Assembly (NCBI RefSeq): GCF_905404315.1
Contig: NC_066269.1
Location: 2,666,001-2,730,000 of the forward strand
Reading direction: 5' to 3'
DNA length: 64,000 nt
Source: Leptidea sinapis
Taxonomy: Eukaryota; Arthropoda; Insecta; Lepidoptera; Pieridae
Part shown: positions 10,599 to 22,590 of the stretch, piece after piece
Position numbering within the stretch: position 1 is the first letter of the stretch
How the letters are laid out: each line of letters begins with the position of its first letter
Translations under genes and position numbers: made by a program
The notes under the pieces: model-generated
What the model saw: only the letters and a program-made list of their open reading frames with translations
Database searches by the model: none
Told to the model about the DNA's origin: nothing

Positions 10599-12090
10599 AT
10601 CCAAATTGTGATACCTTCTTTAATACAATATTGTTTTTCTACAAACGTTAAATAGCACGAGGAATAAATATTTTTTATGGATTTTTGTTTTATTACGTCA
10701 AAGAAATATAACTTTTTGTGTTCGCATATAAGTGCACACACACTTTTTTAATATAGAGTCAATGTTTCGTAAATAATTATTCGTTGATCAGAACATGTCA
10801 GAACATGCAAGGGACAAAGTTAACCGATCAAGTTGTTCGACCACTGGGATCGTCCAGGTGGTGAATTGTCCTTCGCTTCGATTAAAAAATACAAAACAAA
10901 AGCAACTATAATTCTTAAGAGAACTATACGACATTTAATGAAAATTGTTATATTTTTATGATCCACTTTGTTGATAATTGTTTTAAAATCATTAAAACAG
11001 ATTTATATTTGCATGAAAAAGATTTTATGACAATTGGTGTACTGTCAATGTCTTATTAATGAACGCAATGAAAATTACTCCAAGTTTAAAATTACTTCGC
11101 TCTGTCATATAGTTCTGTACTGACAAAGGTGAGATAAAATCAAAAAGTTTTAAACTTGGTATAACTTTACTTCAGCATAACAAATTCAGTGTCTGATAAA
11201 AACAAAAAGTTTTAAAGTTGGAATAACTTTACTTCAGAATAACAGATTCAGTGTCTAATAAAATAATAACAGTTAATTAGGAAGTGTGTGTTCAAGTTAA
11301 TTTCGACCTACTGTTTAATATATAGAAAATGACAAGGGTTGGTTACAATTCAATTTTGTTGATAGAATACTTAATATGAGAAAAACCTATTTCTGTCAAA
11401 ACTAGATAATATGTACCTACTAACTAAAGCAGGACTTCTTAATTTACAGTATTATATTTTCATGGTAAAAAAAAATGAACGAGACTCTATTTTAATTTAT
11501 TATATCTAGCTGGAATTTCGGAATAAAAATTATAACATTGTGTAGGGAATTTAATTTACACTAAAGCAGCATAATCTGATAAAACAAATTCTGATATTTT
11601 TTAAACAAACATAAACTACAAAATTCACCATAACTGCGCTCGATCGTTCAACGCAATTGCATTTTTGTTTTGCCATAATATGTACCTATCCTCTTAATAC
11701 CGGTTCATAAGTATGATTGAGTCTTAACTGGCCGTATAACTTTAAACGGAAGCTGTGACCGTTAAGTCTCATTCATAGTTCGCATCGATTAAAATACAAC
11801 CAATACATAAATCTGGAACGAATAAACTATCACATTAGGCCTGAGTGTAACAGGAACTTCCTTAACCACATCGCATATCTTGCACAAATGTGTTCATCTT
11901 TTTTTTTCACCTGGTAACTGTACGGCCTTATGTGCAATCAGCCCTAATGACCAAAGATACTTGGTCGCTGTCCATATTATGTGAAAAACCTTTTATGCAC
12001 CATCCCGTACTAACGGTATTGCCTTATTTGTTTTTTATGTTTATTATGTTGACTTATTATTGTAATCATATTTAATAAATTGACGACCCA

Positions 12091-12142
12091 AATAGCCCAG
12101 TGGTCCGAGCCTGACTACTGAGCTAGTGGTACCGGGTTAAAA
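12091..12142 (+). mobile_element. tRNA-like SINE head fragment
   Basis: AGCCCAGTGG followed by CCTGACTACTGAGCT and GTACCGGGTT reads as a decayed tRNA A-box region and anticodon arm, with the B-box lost. It abuts the 3' UTR of a minus-strand LINE remnant. Confidence 0.4.
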
Positions 12143-12500
12143 GGCATTTATTTTCTCAAAATTGATTCCTTAAGAATTATTTTTGATGTCATTTCTAATA
12201 TAATAGATACTACTACCGCTTCGAAAACAAATGGCGCTCTGATAAAGAAGAAGCGGCGCAAGAAACTCTCCCAGCATTCTGTTTTTTTGCGCTCTTTTCA
12301 ATAAAAATATACAATATTGTACAGTAGTTTCTATCGCTATAAAATAATCACAATCTAGTCCCAGTCTGTCCGATCACTTAGACATTCAGCTGTGGAGTAA
12401 TAGGATTTACGACAGAGCCATTTTTTTTATAAAACATTTAAATTTATTTATAGATAATGCCTGAACAGTGGCTGGGACTTTATTATAAAAGTGTATACAT
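12142..12500 (-). mobile_element. LINE C-terminus and 3' UTR
   Basis: Reverse copy of the 28.70 kb element: AGCCACTGTTCAGGCATT, the DPIAWD-like end, GCGGCGCAAGAAACTCTCCC and the terminal TTGATTCCTTAAGAATT block are shared. Confidence 0.7.
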
Positions 12501-13639
12501 TTTCTATTGTTTTGATTTATTATTCGTTTTATCTTTGTGAATACAAAGAAAAAAAGAGAATGAAATCAAATTTATACAGAAGTTGAATTAGGTAAGTTGT
12601 AGCGTACCTATTCTAAACAGAAAAATAGAAACGTAATGTGTTGGAGCTCCCAGATATAGAATATACCAGCGTTTATATGACATGACAGTCCGATAATGCA
12701 TGCTTAGTATTATTGTTAATGTATGCGTTAGTGTCTAGAGTGTAGTGCTTACGTTAAGCGTGGCTGTCTGTTTATGACTTGTTAATAAAAATCGATTACA
12801 GTAACAATAGGTTAGCTTTCCTTTTCTATCTTGCTGTATGTCCATTAGAGATGTTCTTCTCTCTCGCACACTTTGTCTATCCGCTAGTATATTGTAAGTC
12901 TTTAGTTTTAGCTTATCTGTCTAAGAAAGAGATATCAAGATGCTAGTATTCATATTACGCTATTAGTTCTAGTGCGGTATGATTCCAAGAAAGTTTACCC
13001 AGTGTAATCGGATTCCATTCAATTGCATATTTCATCAGCTCAAACATAAACACGAAGAACCCGACACACTCGTGAGAACAATTCCCGCTGAAGTGTCGAA
13101 CACATCTTAATTATTTAATTACATTTAATACGATGTTCCTCGATAGTCCTAATAGGTAAGCGTATGCAGGCGCGCGACGAACATCAGATAAGCCGCACGA
13201 TACGAACATGCCTCACAGCTTCCAGGAACACTGACACTTTCAATATGTCCTTTGTGGATTTGTCTGCACTGTGCTTTTTGTGCAATAAGTTAAAATATTC
13301 CATTGTAAATTGTAAGTGCTAAAAGTTGGTAGAAATGGATTTTTGAAAACAACTTTCAAGAGACATTTTGGTTTGGGTTTTACCTAGGCTAATCATAAAA
13401 TACATTTACTGTATTATTCGTGGCGTTATGATTGATTGACAAATCAATTCAAAATTACATTATATTTAGGTCAAGAAATAACACTTATGAATATCTGAAG
13501 CTTTTTCGATTCTTAAAAAGTTAAGATTTAATGAGTAGATGTGATAAGAAACTCATTGCCACTCTTTTAAGTCAACATTTACATATAATTACAATATATG
13601 TTGGTATAGTGATGCAAGAAAAATACTCAAACGTCAAAT

Positions 13640-13750
13640 GCTCAATGCCCCACACGAGTAAGTCAAAAAAATAAATGTAAATTAATTAATAAAAACACAG
13701 GAGTTATTGAGTATAGTAGATGCATCAATCCAAACACACTGTAATTAAAT
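13640..13750. repeat. Two-copy repeat S
   Basis: CACGAGTAAGTCA and GTTATTGAGTATAGTAGATG pair with 54.81-54.9 kb. Confidence 0.4.
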
Positions 13751-14769
13751 AAAGGTATAATGCAAGCATTTTATTAACGATTTTTAAAATATATACATAA
13801 AACTACAAATATATTAAATAACTGAAATTCTCGATAACAGGATCATCCTGCCACCACAAGTACACGTTCACGACCATGACGCATGGATCGCTTCTCTCGA
13901 CCATATATACGGAATGGAACGACTGGCCCCACGATGTCACCACAAGAAACCACAAAAAAACTCTTTGCTTGTCTGCTTATGACTGAAATAAAATACTAAA
14001 CTAAACCGATAGATGCCTACCTTGTGTCGTTAATGAACCTGATTAGAATCTAAAATGAGAAAGTATCGAGCCAATAACAGCTTGTTCAATATCCTTAGAC
14101 AAGGTATACAAGGTCTTGTTAAGTTCACGACCGTTACAGTGTATCGTATGACCAAACAGTTACACGCAACTCAACTTATTTATTGCTATCGTTCCGCCGG
14201 TCTTCAAGCGACACGAGATCTCCTGTCCAACCAAATAAGTTATTACTGGACGCAGACTTTGCCGAGACCTTCTACATGGCAATACAGTTCTAGTTTATGT
14301 AGTTGCCTTTATAAAGTTATCATGGACAAACACGATGCGTTGCAAAATTATTTGGATTTCTGGAGATTCCTTATAAATCGTCTCTTTAAAAACTATTAAT
14401 ATCTTTTACTTTACTTTATTATCTTGTATTGATTTCACATTTCCATTCAATTCTATATTTTCTGTTATAGCAACTAGATTGTCACTATATTTTATATTTG
14501 CAACTAATTCTTAAATCGGCAAAATATTACCACCAACATATTCGATTAGCATTGTTGTAATTTATAGATAGACAGGAAAATGACTAATATTTTTAATAAA
14601 AAAAAAACAGTAGCTAAAAAAAACTAAAAAACACGCCTTTTATAGAAAGCCGAACTAAAAAATAGAAAATGCTTTCTACTACATTATACTATTATTTGCA
14701 TTGTTGAATCAAAAATTGTCTTTGGTATTCGAAAAATTGCTAATATTAGATAAGTCGGTTAAAGATAAT

Positions 14770-15040
14770 GATTGAAATTTGAAATTAAACATCAATTCCT
14801 GCCTAACTAGATAATACATAGACTGCCTTAATAAATGAAAAATATAAAAATTAATAAAAACCTTATTTTGCAAATTGAAAAATGGAATAATTTTATCGAA
14901 TTAATGTATTGTCATCAGTCCTCGATCAATCTACAAAGTTTGAACGAAATCTGACCGTTTAAAGTTGGTAAAAATAGCGCTCAAATGAGTAGGTGACACA
15001 TAAACATACATACAGGTGAAGCTAATAAAAATCGTGTAAA
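14770..15040 (-). repeat. Dispersed repeat M
   Basis: Inverse of 50.39-50.64 kb: ATACAGGTGAAGCTAATAAA, TTTGAACGAAATCTGACCG and TGTATTGTCATCAGTCCTC are shared. Confidence 0.6.
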
Positions 15041-16096
15041 AGAAGTAAACAAATTGTTATTTTAAATTTGGTTTCTCCGTTAATTTTTCTAGAAACATAT
15101 ATTTCATCGAACTAACATAACTCTTAGCTCCCTAACTCGTTATCCCGTGAAACAAAAGCCCGTTGTTGCTTGGGGTTTGCTTATTATTTTTAAAAGATAA
15201 TCGCCAGCCAGGTAGCTGGTGTCATCTTTTTGCGGCGTGGCATTATTGTTTTTCTACAATGCAATTAACTGCTCGGTAGCGTTCGTGTCTCTTTCATTTA
15301 CTTTATGATTGCTGTAATAGCTTCCAATTAGAGTTTTATTTATTTCAATTGTGATGTCATTTCTTTCGTTTTTATCTGTGATTGTGTCAGTGTTTCAAGA
15401 GTTCATCAGAAGTTTGTCCTAATTTCTTTCGAATTCAAGAATTCTAGCTTTAGTTTTGTAATCCCTAATTAAAAGTCAAATCAAAACAGTGCAGTTTCTC
15501 GCAATTACGAAAATCTTTCCTTAACATAATCTAAAAATTCTGCCAAACATTTTGATGAAGAAAATAAATGCAATATATTTAAAGCCTACTTGGGGTTAGA
15601 TTGTGCTTTCTTCATAGTGCACACGATATCAAGCTGCACTTTAAGGTCACGCGTGGGTGTGGGGAATGGGCATCGTGCGTCGCCCACGCTGCCACAATAC
15701 AGGTTCAACTTTCCAAGGGTTTTGTCTGCAAATGTTTCGTGGAACTGCTTTAGTGTTGCTATTGTGATATTGCGAGATTCTTGCTCTTCTTATTTGTAAA
15801 CGGTGTCCAATATATTCGACCATAATTCAAAAGAAGAATTCAAATGTTTATGTTCAATTATAGTGACTAAGTATTGCTTTTAATATATTTGAAATAGCTT
15901 AAATCTCGTTCAATCCTTGTAGATTCAGACTAGTTTTGGTCCATTTGAAGGTCCTTCATAAGGGTCAGAGTGATGTGAGTTTGCGGCCATTATAATTAAA
16001 TGAAGCCGGCATCTCCACCGATTAAACTTTGGTTAAGCTGCTTCAAATATATAGTAGAAAATATTTCACGAAAGTTTTAATAATTCAATGTATCAA

Positions 16097-16258
16097 AAAT
16101 TTTCAGCGGCACTACGTCTTGTTTGTCCAGTAATTTCATTATCTACGGCGCACTTCAGTCCCAAAACACAATAATGCTTACACATTTCTGCTTTACGGCA
16201 GAAATAGGCGCCGTTGTGGTATCCATAATCTAGCCGGCATCCTGTGCCTCCCTCTTGT
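16097..16258 (-). mobile_element. SINE-like family, partial
   Basis: Carries the CAGCGGCACTAC, GTAATTTCATTATCTACGG and GGCGCCGTTGTGGT blocks; the tail end is missing. Confidence 0.65.
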
Positions 16259-16848
16259 GGTAAATACTGTAAAAGCGTTGTATTTATGTATATTGGATTT
16301 GTTATACATCTCGTCTTATTCTTTTGGTCATATGTTTCTTTTGCTTCCTAGGGGATTATTTTGTTTATAAGTTATATGCTACATCTTTCAAATGTCCAAA
16401 GTTCGGTTTATAAAGTTGGAACTATCAAAATAATATTCAGTGATAAAATATTTATGGCTGAACGAAACGAAAGCAGTAACTATCAAATTTAATACAAACT
16501 TCGACCATTTAAAATGCATGCGTGGGTGATAATGTAAATGTAATATTTAACATTATAATAATCAGTAATGCTATTAGATATTATTAGTCAAAATAAATAA
16601 CATTTAGATAGCAATTAACACCGAAATGGTCGTGAGAGACGCCTTGTTATTTGATATTTTAAGATTTTAATAGACTTTTTGAATAGTTTTATGTTGATTT
16701 TAGGATTTGGTTCATTAAACTTGAAGTAATGTCAATGTCTTCTATCTTTAACTATATCTAATGACCAAGGTATTTGTATTACACGATTTTTAATGTTTGC
16801 TCATTAATTAAAAATCTCAATATGTGCCATTTTTTATTCATATTAAAG

Positions 16849-16950
16849 GGCGGCCACGCGCCTATGATTCCTCTGGTCTTCCTTGAGAAAATGGGAGGCG
16901 GTGATCACTTAACATCAGTTGGTCTGTACCTTTGTTTGTTCTTCTCGATA
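16849..16950 (+). mobile_element. LINE 3' end fragment (same family as 3.5 kb)
   Basis: ATGATTCCTCTGGTCTTCC and GGCGGTGATCACTTAACATC match the family 3' region. Confidence 0.55.
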
Positions 16951-16954
16951 TAAT

Positions 16955-17005
16955 TGAAAAACCGGCCAAGTGCGTACGAGGGTTGCGTACCATTATCTAT
17001 ATATG
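16955..17005. repeat. GGCCAAGTGCG repeat fragment
   Basis: AAAACCGGCCAAGTGCG followed by GTTGCGTACCATT is the inverse of the TACGGAACCCTTCATGGGCG...CACTTGGC block at 61.03-61.07 kb; a common insect repeat end. Confidence 0.45.
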
Positions 17006-18414
17006 TATTCTGTTTTTTAGTATTTGTTAAAATTCCAAAACGTTGTGCGCTTAAGACTACACGAAAAATGTATAAACTTCATCAATTCGACGTTTATAAT
17101 ACAAAATACAACAACTCTTCTTCATCATACATTTCCAGAGTAACTGTTATCAATTTATTAGGCACTGGCAGTACACCAATTGTCATACAATATTTTTCTT
17201 GCAAATATAAACCTGCTTTTATGATTTTTTAAGTTGGTCAAGAACCACTTTTATCGATGGTATAATCAAATGCATGTCTGTGTTTTGTAATGCACAAAAT
17301 ACATTAGATTCAGGGACAAAATATACAACATAGGCACAGTAAAATTTCCATACGTTGGACATGTATAAATCTCATTTCTGTACAACGTAAATGTTGTTGC
17401 ATACAACTGGGTACTATCAAAACGCGATGGATATGAATGGATGTAAAGCTTCTTGAGTGACACATGAAACAGCATCAGGTTTCAAATAAGGACACCTGCG
17501 ATTTACATGTGTGTTCCACATGACGCTATCAAATGCTCATCTCATTTGAATAAGATGAGTTCGGGATGACGATGTTCTTGTATCGGTACAACGAACAGCG
17601 AGTAACTAGCTGACATAGGCGTGCAAAGGATGCGACAAAAGTGTTGATAAAATTAGAATTACCCGCGTTAACAGAATATAATGTTGAAATCAGCTAAGTT
17701 TTGTATGGGGAATTTTCTGCATTCAAGTGGTTATTTACAAGTTTTGAATTATACTTTACATGGAATATGGAATAGTTGAGAGCTAGTGGAAGGCTTCAAT
17801 GCACTGAATGCCGGCGAGATGTCTACCATATCTGCGCCTCATCTCGTCAATCTCATAACGTTGCTACTATTAAAAAATACAGTCGTAGTGGATTAACAGT
17901 ATATATTAGTATACTACTTTTGTAAAATAAACACAATAATAAGGAAATTGCTATTTTGATATTTCTAAGAAAGAAGGGAGTGGTTGCTGCTTATATTCTC
18001 CCCCAGGTAGGTATAAGGCGCCAAAAATTCTTCTGCGGATTTTTCGAAAACTGGAGCTCATAATTTTTGTTCAGCCTTCGAATCAACAGGAACTCGCCTG
18101 AGATTATTGTAAAGCAATATTTCTTCTTCTTCTGGTACCTTCAAAGGTTCAAAAGGATATCCTCTAATGAATGTTGGCGATCATTTCTCTGTACGCTTTT
18201 CTTCTTCAGCTCTCAGAATCCCATCCAGGATTAAATTTTTTCGTGCAATAGAAAACTCCTTCTATCCTTACCCCTGCTTCCCTCTATTTGCCTTCAATGA
18301 TACTCCTGATTATATCATATTTACTGTTTCAATATTTAGTATAAACAATATCTACTAGCAATGAGTATTTAAGCAGGGCATTATTAAAGTTTCTGAAATG
18401 GTTAACCAGATTGA

Positions 18415-18560
18415 AATAAAACATTTTTTTTAAGGATTAAAACCGTGTAATTGTCACTGCTTTTACATTAGTTTTTGTATAAAAGTTACATTGTTATTAT
18501 TATTTTAGCCAACCCGACGTTTCGTGACCTTTCTAGAGCACGTTTTCAGGGGAATTGCGG
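18415..18560. repeat. Dispersed repeat Q
   Basis: AAGGATTAAAACCGTGTAAT, then AGCCAACCCGACGTTTCGTG and TCTAGAGCACGTTTTCAG. Confidence 0.5.
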
Positions 18561-18897
18561 TTGAAATGAGTCAAGAAAGAGTTTGTCATAGTTCTCATTA
18601 TGAAGCTTAGCGCCATTTGTTGCCTTTGAGGGTGGTATTTGATATAAACAGATTGTTTTTTGGCAAAATTTACTGATTTTCCTCTTCTTCATTTAAAACT
18701 CCAACCATTAAAAAGGGGTTTATTTTAATGAAAACTTGCGTTAGTCAAAGAATATATTTATGGTCAACCAGAATCACAAGACAAGCCTACCCTTGTCTAT
18801 AGTATCGCCAATAGAAATCTACGAGCCAATTACAAAATCCTTCACAGTGTCGTCGCTATCTCAGTATCGTGGCCATAAATAAGAGCGTATTAAAAAC

Positions 18898-19010
18898 CCT
18901 AGTAGAAGTGGGCAGGGTGCGCGGGCGCATGTCGCACGGTCGTGTCGCGAGTATCTGCGTTATTTATTGGCGACGTCCGGCTGATACTACACCTACCGGC
19001 TTGTTCGCTT
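18898..19010. promoter_or_regulatory. CpG-rich patch 0.8 kb before the first Notch exon
   Basis: TGCGCGGGCGCA at 18918-18929, with several further CG dinucleotides (GTCGCACGGTCGTGTCGCG). No repeat match was seen elsewhere in the window. Confidence 0.3.
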
Positions 19011-19124
19011 CATTGTCTGGTAGCTTGCCCTTAATAAGCTGCGGCTTAAACGCTGGTTGCAGTACATGAGAGATAACATTTTCACGTTATGCGCTTGAAC
19101 TTCTGTTATTACGTAGCGCTCGGC

Positions 19125-19300
19125 TATTTTTAACCGACTTCAAAAAGGAGAGGTTCTAAATTCGATTGGTATTTTGTTATGTATGTACGCCGATTACGCT
19201 GAGATTTATGAGCCGATTTTCGTGCTTCTTCTTTAGTTTGATGCGGAATTTTGCCATTTAGACCCATAAAAGTTTGACATAGTTTGGCCCAGTACTTTTC
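19125..19300 (+). repeat. Dispersed repeat, AACCGACTTCAAAAAGGAG type
   Basis: Second copy of the 0.93 kb repeat, extending further 3' (ATGAGCCGATTTTCGTGC). Confidence 0.5.
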
Positions 19301-19450
19301 ATTTTATGAATATTTTTACTCACGTGGATGATATAATTATTATACGTGTACGGCTTTTTATTCATTCCTTATGTTATGATTGAAATTTTATGGTTGAAAA
19401 TTTATCTGTTATAACGCAGGGGAAGGGGTTCTGTAGATATACTTTTATAT

Positions 19451-19690
19451 TTGTTGCATCACTTTACATATATTGTTGAAATGATTTGTTAAACCATGAA
19501 GCTGTAAATATTGATATATACGAGTAGCAATGAGTACCTTATAGTCCCACTTCTTCTCATTAAAGCTATTATATATAATACGCCCTTTTCTCAAGTAATT
19601 AAAGTAAATTAAAAAAAAAGAAAAATTTGTCATACATAAGTGTAATTTCCTCGACATACTACATGTATAAAGTGATTTTGATTTAGTAAA
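19451..19690. repeat. Dispersed AT-rich repeat
   Basis: Longer relative of the 20.79 kb insert. The class is unknown. Confidence 0.4.
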
Positions 19691-19821
19691 AATACCAACC
19701 CATATTAATTTCCCAAGGAAAATTCAAACGTTATCAAATAGTACTGGGCTTAAAAGTGCTTGAACTCTGCTTGAATGAATTCTTATACATATGCTTATTA
19801 TTATTTTTTTGTTTGTTACAG

Positions 19822-20099
19822 TTGCACGTCACGCTACGCCGGCGAGTTTTGTCAGCACCTGAACCCTTGCCACAGCGAATCCAGTTCCCGATGTCAGAAC
19901 GGGGGCTCCTGTAGAGTCAGACCCGGTAACGGAGGAGGGTCTCCAACATTCGAATGTGACTGTCCTCTGGGCTTCAGCGCCTCTCTCTGCGAGATCAAAG
20001 AACCAGCTGCCTGCGACTCAGCACCATGTCTCAATGGAGCAACATGCAGACTGACGTCATTGCATACTTACAAATGTGATTGCCCCCCAGGTTATACAG
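19822..20099 (+). CDS. N: Notch exon: end of EGF1, EGF2, most of EGF3
   Basis: Part of the Notch receptor, a single-pass membrane protein whose EGF repeats bind Delta/Serrate ligands. The acceptor is a T-rich tract ending TTGTTACAG; the donor is G|GTGAGT. The first base completes a codon begun in the previous exon; 92 codons follow and one base is left (phase 1). It encodes the EGF1 tail CTSRYAGEFC, complete EGF2 (NPC...SRCQNGGSC...FECDCPLGF...SLC) and EGF3 up to CDCPPGYTG. O-fucose consensus C2-X4-S/T-C3 is present in EGF2 (CQNGGSC) and EGF3 (CLNGATC), and an O-glucose consensus C-X-S-X-P-C in EGF3 (CDSAPC). Compared with fly Notch, EGF2 has a longer loop with GNGGGSP. The open frame runs a few codons upstream of the acceptor, but splicing fits better than translation initiation there. 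Confidence 0.95.
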
Positions 20100-20251
20100 G
20101 TGAGTCATTGATTGTGTATTTCCTGATTCATGCGTTCATTCATCTATACTTAGATTATGTCTGACATTTTTCATTCATATTATTTTATTCTAAGGTCATT
20201 TGTGTCCTTTGTTCGTGAACTAACTTAGAAAATATTTCCAATATTTTTATT

Positions 20252-20735
20252 CAAAATAGGATTCAAAATCACTTATTGAACGTCAAAAACTACCACCCAT
20301 TCAAAAGAAACTGCCTCAGACCTGAGTAGAAAGGGTGCAAGAAACTCAGAGGGCTGTTTTTTTATATAAAAATATGGATATCGTGTATACAATGTGATAT
20401 CGTACAATAAACATTTATAATTATAGAGCCTGAGGGTCTTCGCTTTCTTCCTAGTCCGTGGTGTCATTAAGAAAATCGTTTATGCTATAGTAACCTTTCC
20501 CACACAAACGTTTTTTAACAATTCTTTTAAATTTCGTAACACATTTGTTTTGTACATTTTCTGGGATCATATTGTAGAAGCATATACATCGCCCAACAAA
20601 AGACTTACTAACTCGACCCAACCGAGTAGAAGCAAAACAAGTTTATGTTTGTTCCTCGTGTTAACAATATGAATGTCACAGTTTCTAGAAAATTCCTCAA
20701 TGTGCTTATGAACATATAGATGAATGAATGATAAA
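20252..20735 (-). mobile_element. LINE C-terminus and 3' UTR (YYSINDFLND family)
   Basis: Minus-strand reading: FYNMIPENVQNKCVTKFKR, then IVKKRLCGKGYYSINDFLND, then stop. The 3' UTR contains GCAAGAAACTCAGAGGGC and ends in ATTCAAAATAGG-type sequence. It lies about 150 bp after the first Notch exon. Confidence 0.75.
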
Positions 20736-20746
20736 TGTCCATATAA

Positions 20747-20964
20747 TATCTAGGATGAGGGCAACGTAGGACCGATCGTCGTGAAGATCGAATCGATCAA
20801 TCGACAGAAGAAGGCATATATTATATTGTAATTGAAATGATTTGTAAAACAATGATAATATAAATATTGACTACATGAATATAGTGATTTTGAATTGATC
20901 TTTGGGGGAGGCTTTTGTACAGCAGTGGACGTCTTCCGGCTGATGATGATTATGATGATGATGA
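20747..20964 (+). mobile_element. RTE LINE end split by a 107-bp insertion
   Basis: The C-terminal coding sequence is interrupted after GTGAAGATC and resumes GATCTTTGGGGGAGGC at 20897. GATC flanks the insert on both sides. It ends in GATGATGAT. Confidence 0.75.
20790..20896. mobile_element. Short insertion related to the sequence at 19.45-19.69 kb
   Basis: Shares TTGAAATGATTTGT, TAAATATTGA and AGTGATTTTGA in the same order as 19451-19690, with the middle missing. Flanked by GATC duplications. Confidence 0.5.
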
Positions 20965-21456
20965 TCTAGGATAAGACACTCAATCTTTCTTCACCCGAAA
21001 CTTGGTCAACGGAAGTAGTTGCTCTTTTGTTAAACCAACTCTACAAGAAACTCGATAGGCACGACGAAAAAGTGGTAGAAGTATGAATATGGCCGGTGAT
21101 GATGTGAAGGGATCACCACCGCCCAACTTTAAATCGCACTCAGAGCGCCAGTTGTTCCAATCAAAAATACTCCATCATTGTGAAAGTAAATTCGTAAAGG
21201 TGTCCTGTGGTGATCGTATACCAAAAAAAATTGTGTGCGTACCTATAAGTACACATGTCAGAAGTGAAACCTGCATCGTGCATGAACCTCTAAGCTGCAT
21301 ATGAAGTCCTGGTAGATGTTGCTAGGTATGGTTGATCTCATACCATATTAATCTTCTCCTGGTGTTATTTTCTCCCACGTTTTATCTTATAAATTTAGGT
21401 GCCTGTCTCTTTTTACAGTCGCGCTTTTTCTTTCAATAGACTTTTATAGATTTTTT

Positions 21457-21507
21457 ATGATAGTTTTTAGAAGAAAAATAACTATTTTTTCTTCTAAAAA
21501 CTATCAT
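21457..21507. repeat. Perfect 22-bp inverted repeat, 7-base loop
   Basis: ATGATAGTTTTTAGAAGAAA and two more A bases pair perfectly with 21486-21507. AT-rich and not part of a recognised element. Confidence 0.9.
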
Positions 21508-21574
21508 TATGATATACAAAAAATTGACTTAAAACAATTTATTGGATGAAGCAAATAATGATGTAGTTGGCATA

Positions 21575-21672
21575 ACAAGCTTATGTTTATTCCTCGTGTA
21601 AACAAATACTTTATAATTGTCGCAATTTCTAGCAAATTCCTTACAGTGCTTATGAACATACAGAGATGCATC
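21575..21672 (-). mobile_element. LINE fragment (same family as 20.25 kb)
   Basis: CATAACAAGCTTATGTTTAT and AGTGCTTATGAACATACAGA repeat the 5' part of the 20.25 kb copy. Confidence 0.55.
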
Positions 21673-22114
21673 AGTCAAAATGTTTATTTCCTTAAATTTT
21701 TCTCCTAATGTTAATCAAATACCGTCTTGTTAAAGCATATTAACTTTTATCATTGCTTGCACTCTGACCGGCGGATACATTCGCTACCACACCTCAATTA
21801 ATCTTTGTAAATGACAGCATAATAGCATTCTAGTTGGAAATATGATTATGTTTATTAAAGTTTAATACGAGAGTGCTGTCCGGTGAGGCTTTATAAGGCC
21901 CTTATTAGATGCAGCATCAATAGGTCTATTCTGAGCAGATGATATTTTGTATAACCCTTTTTTATTTATATAATACATGTTTCTATCAAACAGATTATTA
22001 GTATTTGCACCATAGTCAGTTTTACTTATTCATTCTCCAAAACCGTATTTTTTTCGCATTTCACAGTAAAGTACCTACTGTCTGTACTCTTAAATAACAA
22101 CACACTTATAATAA

Positions 22115-22590
22115 TAATAATATATCTATTTGCAAAAAACATAGTATACAATTGTGTTAAAATATTATAATAATGAGCTTATATGTTTTGCTAGCACTAT
22201 TCCTAGCATGCAAATATTTATCAGAATTTCTTATACATGAATTCCTTAACACTATAAAAATTATGAGCATTTAGCCAACTATATAAATTATTCTTGAATA
22301 ATCTAGAATTTAAACTTTTAATGCTACTCGGTAACTTATTATAAACACGTACACAATCACACAACTTTTATTATCTTTAGTAATTTTAGGAACATCATGT
22401 AGAACGAGTCTTTGCGGATCACGTCGGTTCCGCGGATTTAGATCATTAGCTGATTTAAACAATTCTTAATTTATTTAACAAACATACATTTCTCGAAAAT
22501 ATAACGCGACGGCAAAGGTAACAATCCTAGTTTTTTAAATATGGGTTGAAACGATTGCTCAGGATGCATCTCGTACACTTGAATGTAGAT
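22115..22590 (-). mobile_element. LINE C-terminus, another group
   Basis: Minus-strand frames read QPIFKKLGLLPLPSRYIFEK, RRDPQRLVLHDVPKITK and LNSRLFKNNLYSWLNAHNFY: a non-LTR reverse-transcriptase C-terminus with several frameshifts. The clade is not resolved. Confidence 0.6.

Larger units (their letters stand above)
1..19821 (+). other. Notch upstream intron (5' end outside window)
   Basis: No EGF-coding or other convincing exon was found before 19822. The exon starting at 19822 needs a preceding exon that ends two bases into a codon and encodes EGF1 cysteines 1-4; that exon is not visible and is probably upstream of the window. The intron holds the repeats listed separately (three SINE copies before 7 kb, a tandem repeat at 2.08-2.66 kb, LINE ends, MITEs) and CpG-rich patches. 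Stretches around 7.0-8.3, 10.6-12.1, 12.5-13.6, 13.8-14.7, 15.1-16.1 and 17.0-18.4 kb show nothing I can assign. A very short exon could have been missed. Confidence 0.75.

Noticed and set aside
14055..14399. 114-codon open frame in the upstream intron
   Set aside because: No recognisable domain, ordinary intron composition, no promoter or splice support. A frame this long is expected by chance in 64 kb.
1..19821. Exon for the start of EGF1 or the signal peptide
   Set aside because: No frame with NGG-type EGF cysteine spacing and a donor leaving two bases of a codon was found; a very short exon cannot be excluded.
20496..20504. Su(H)-like TTTCCCACA
   Set aside because: Lies in the coding part of a decayed LINE (KGYYS region), so more likely a by-product of that sequence.
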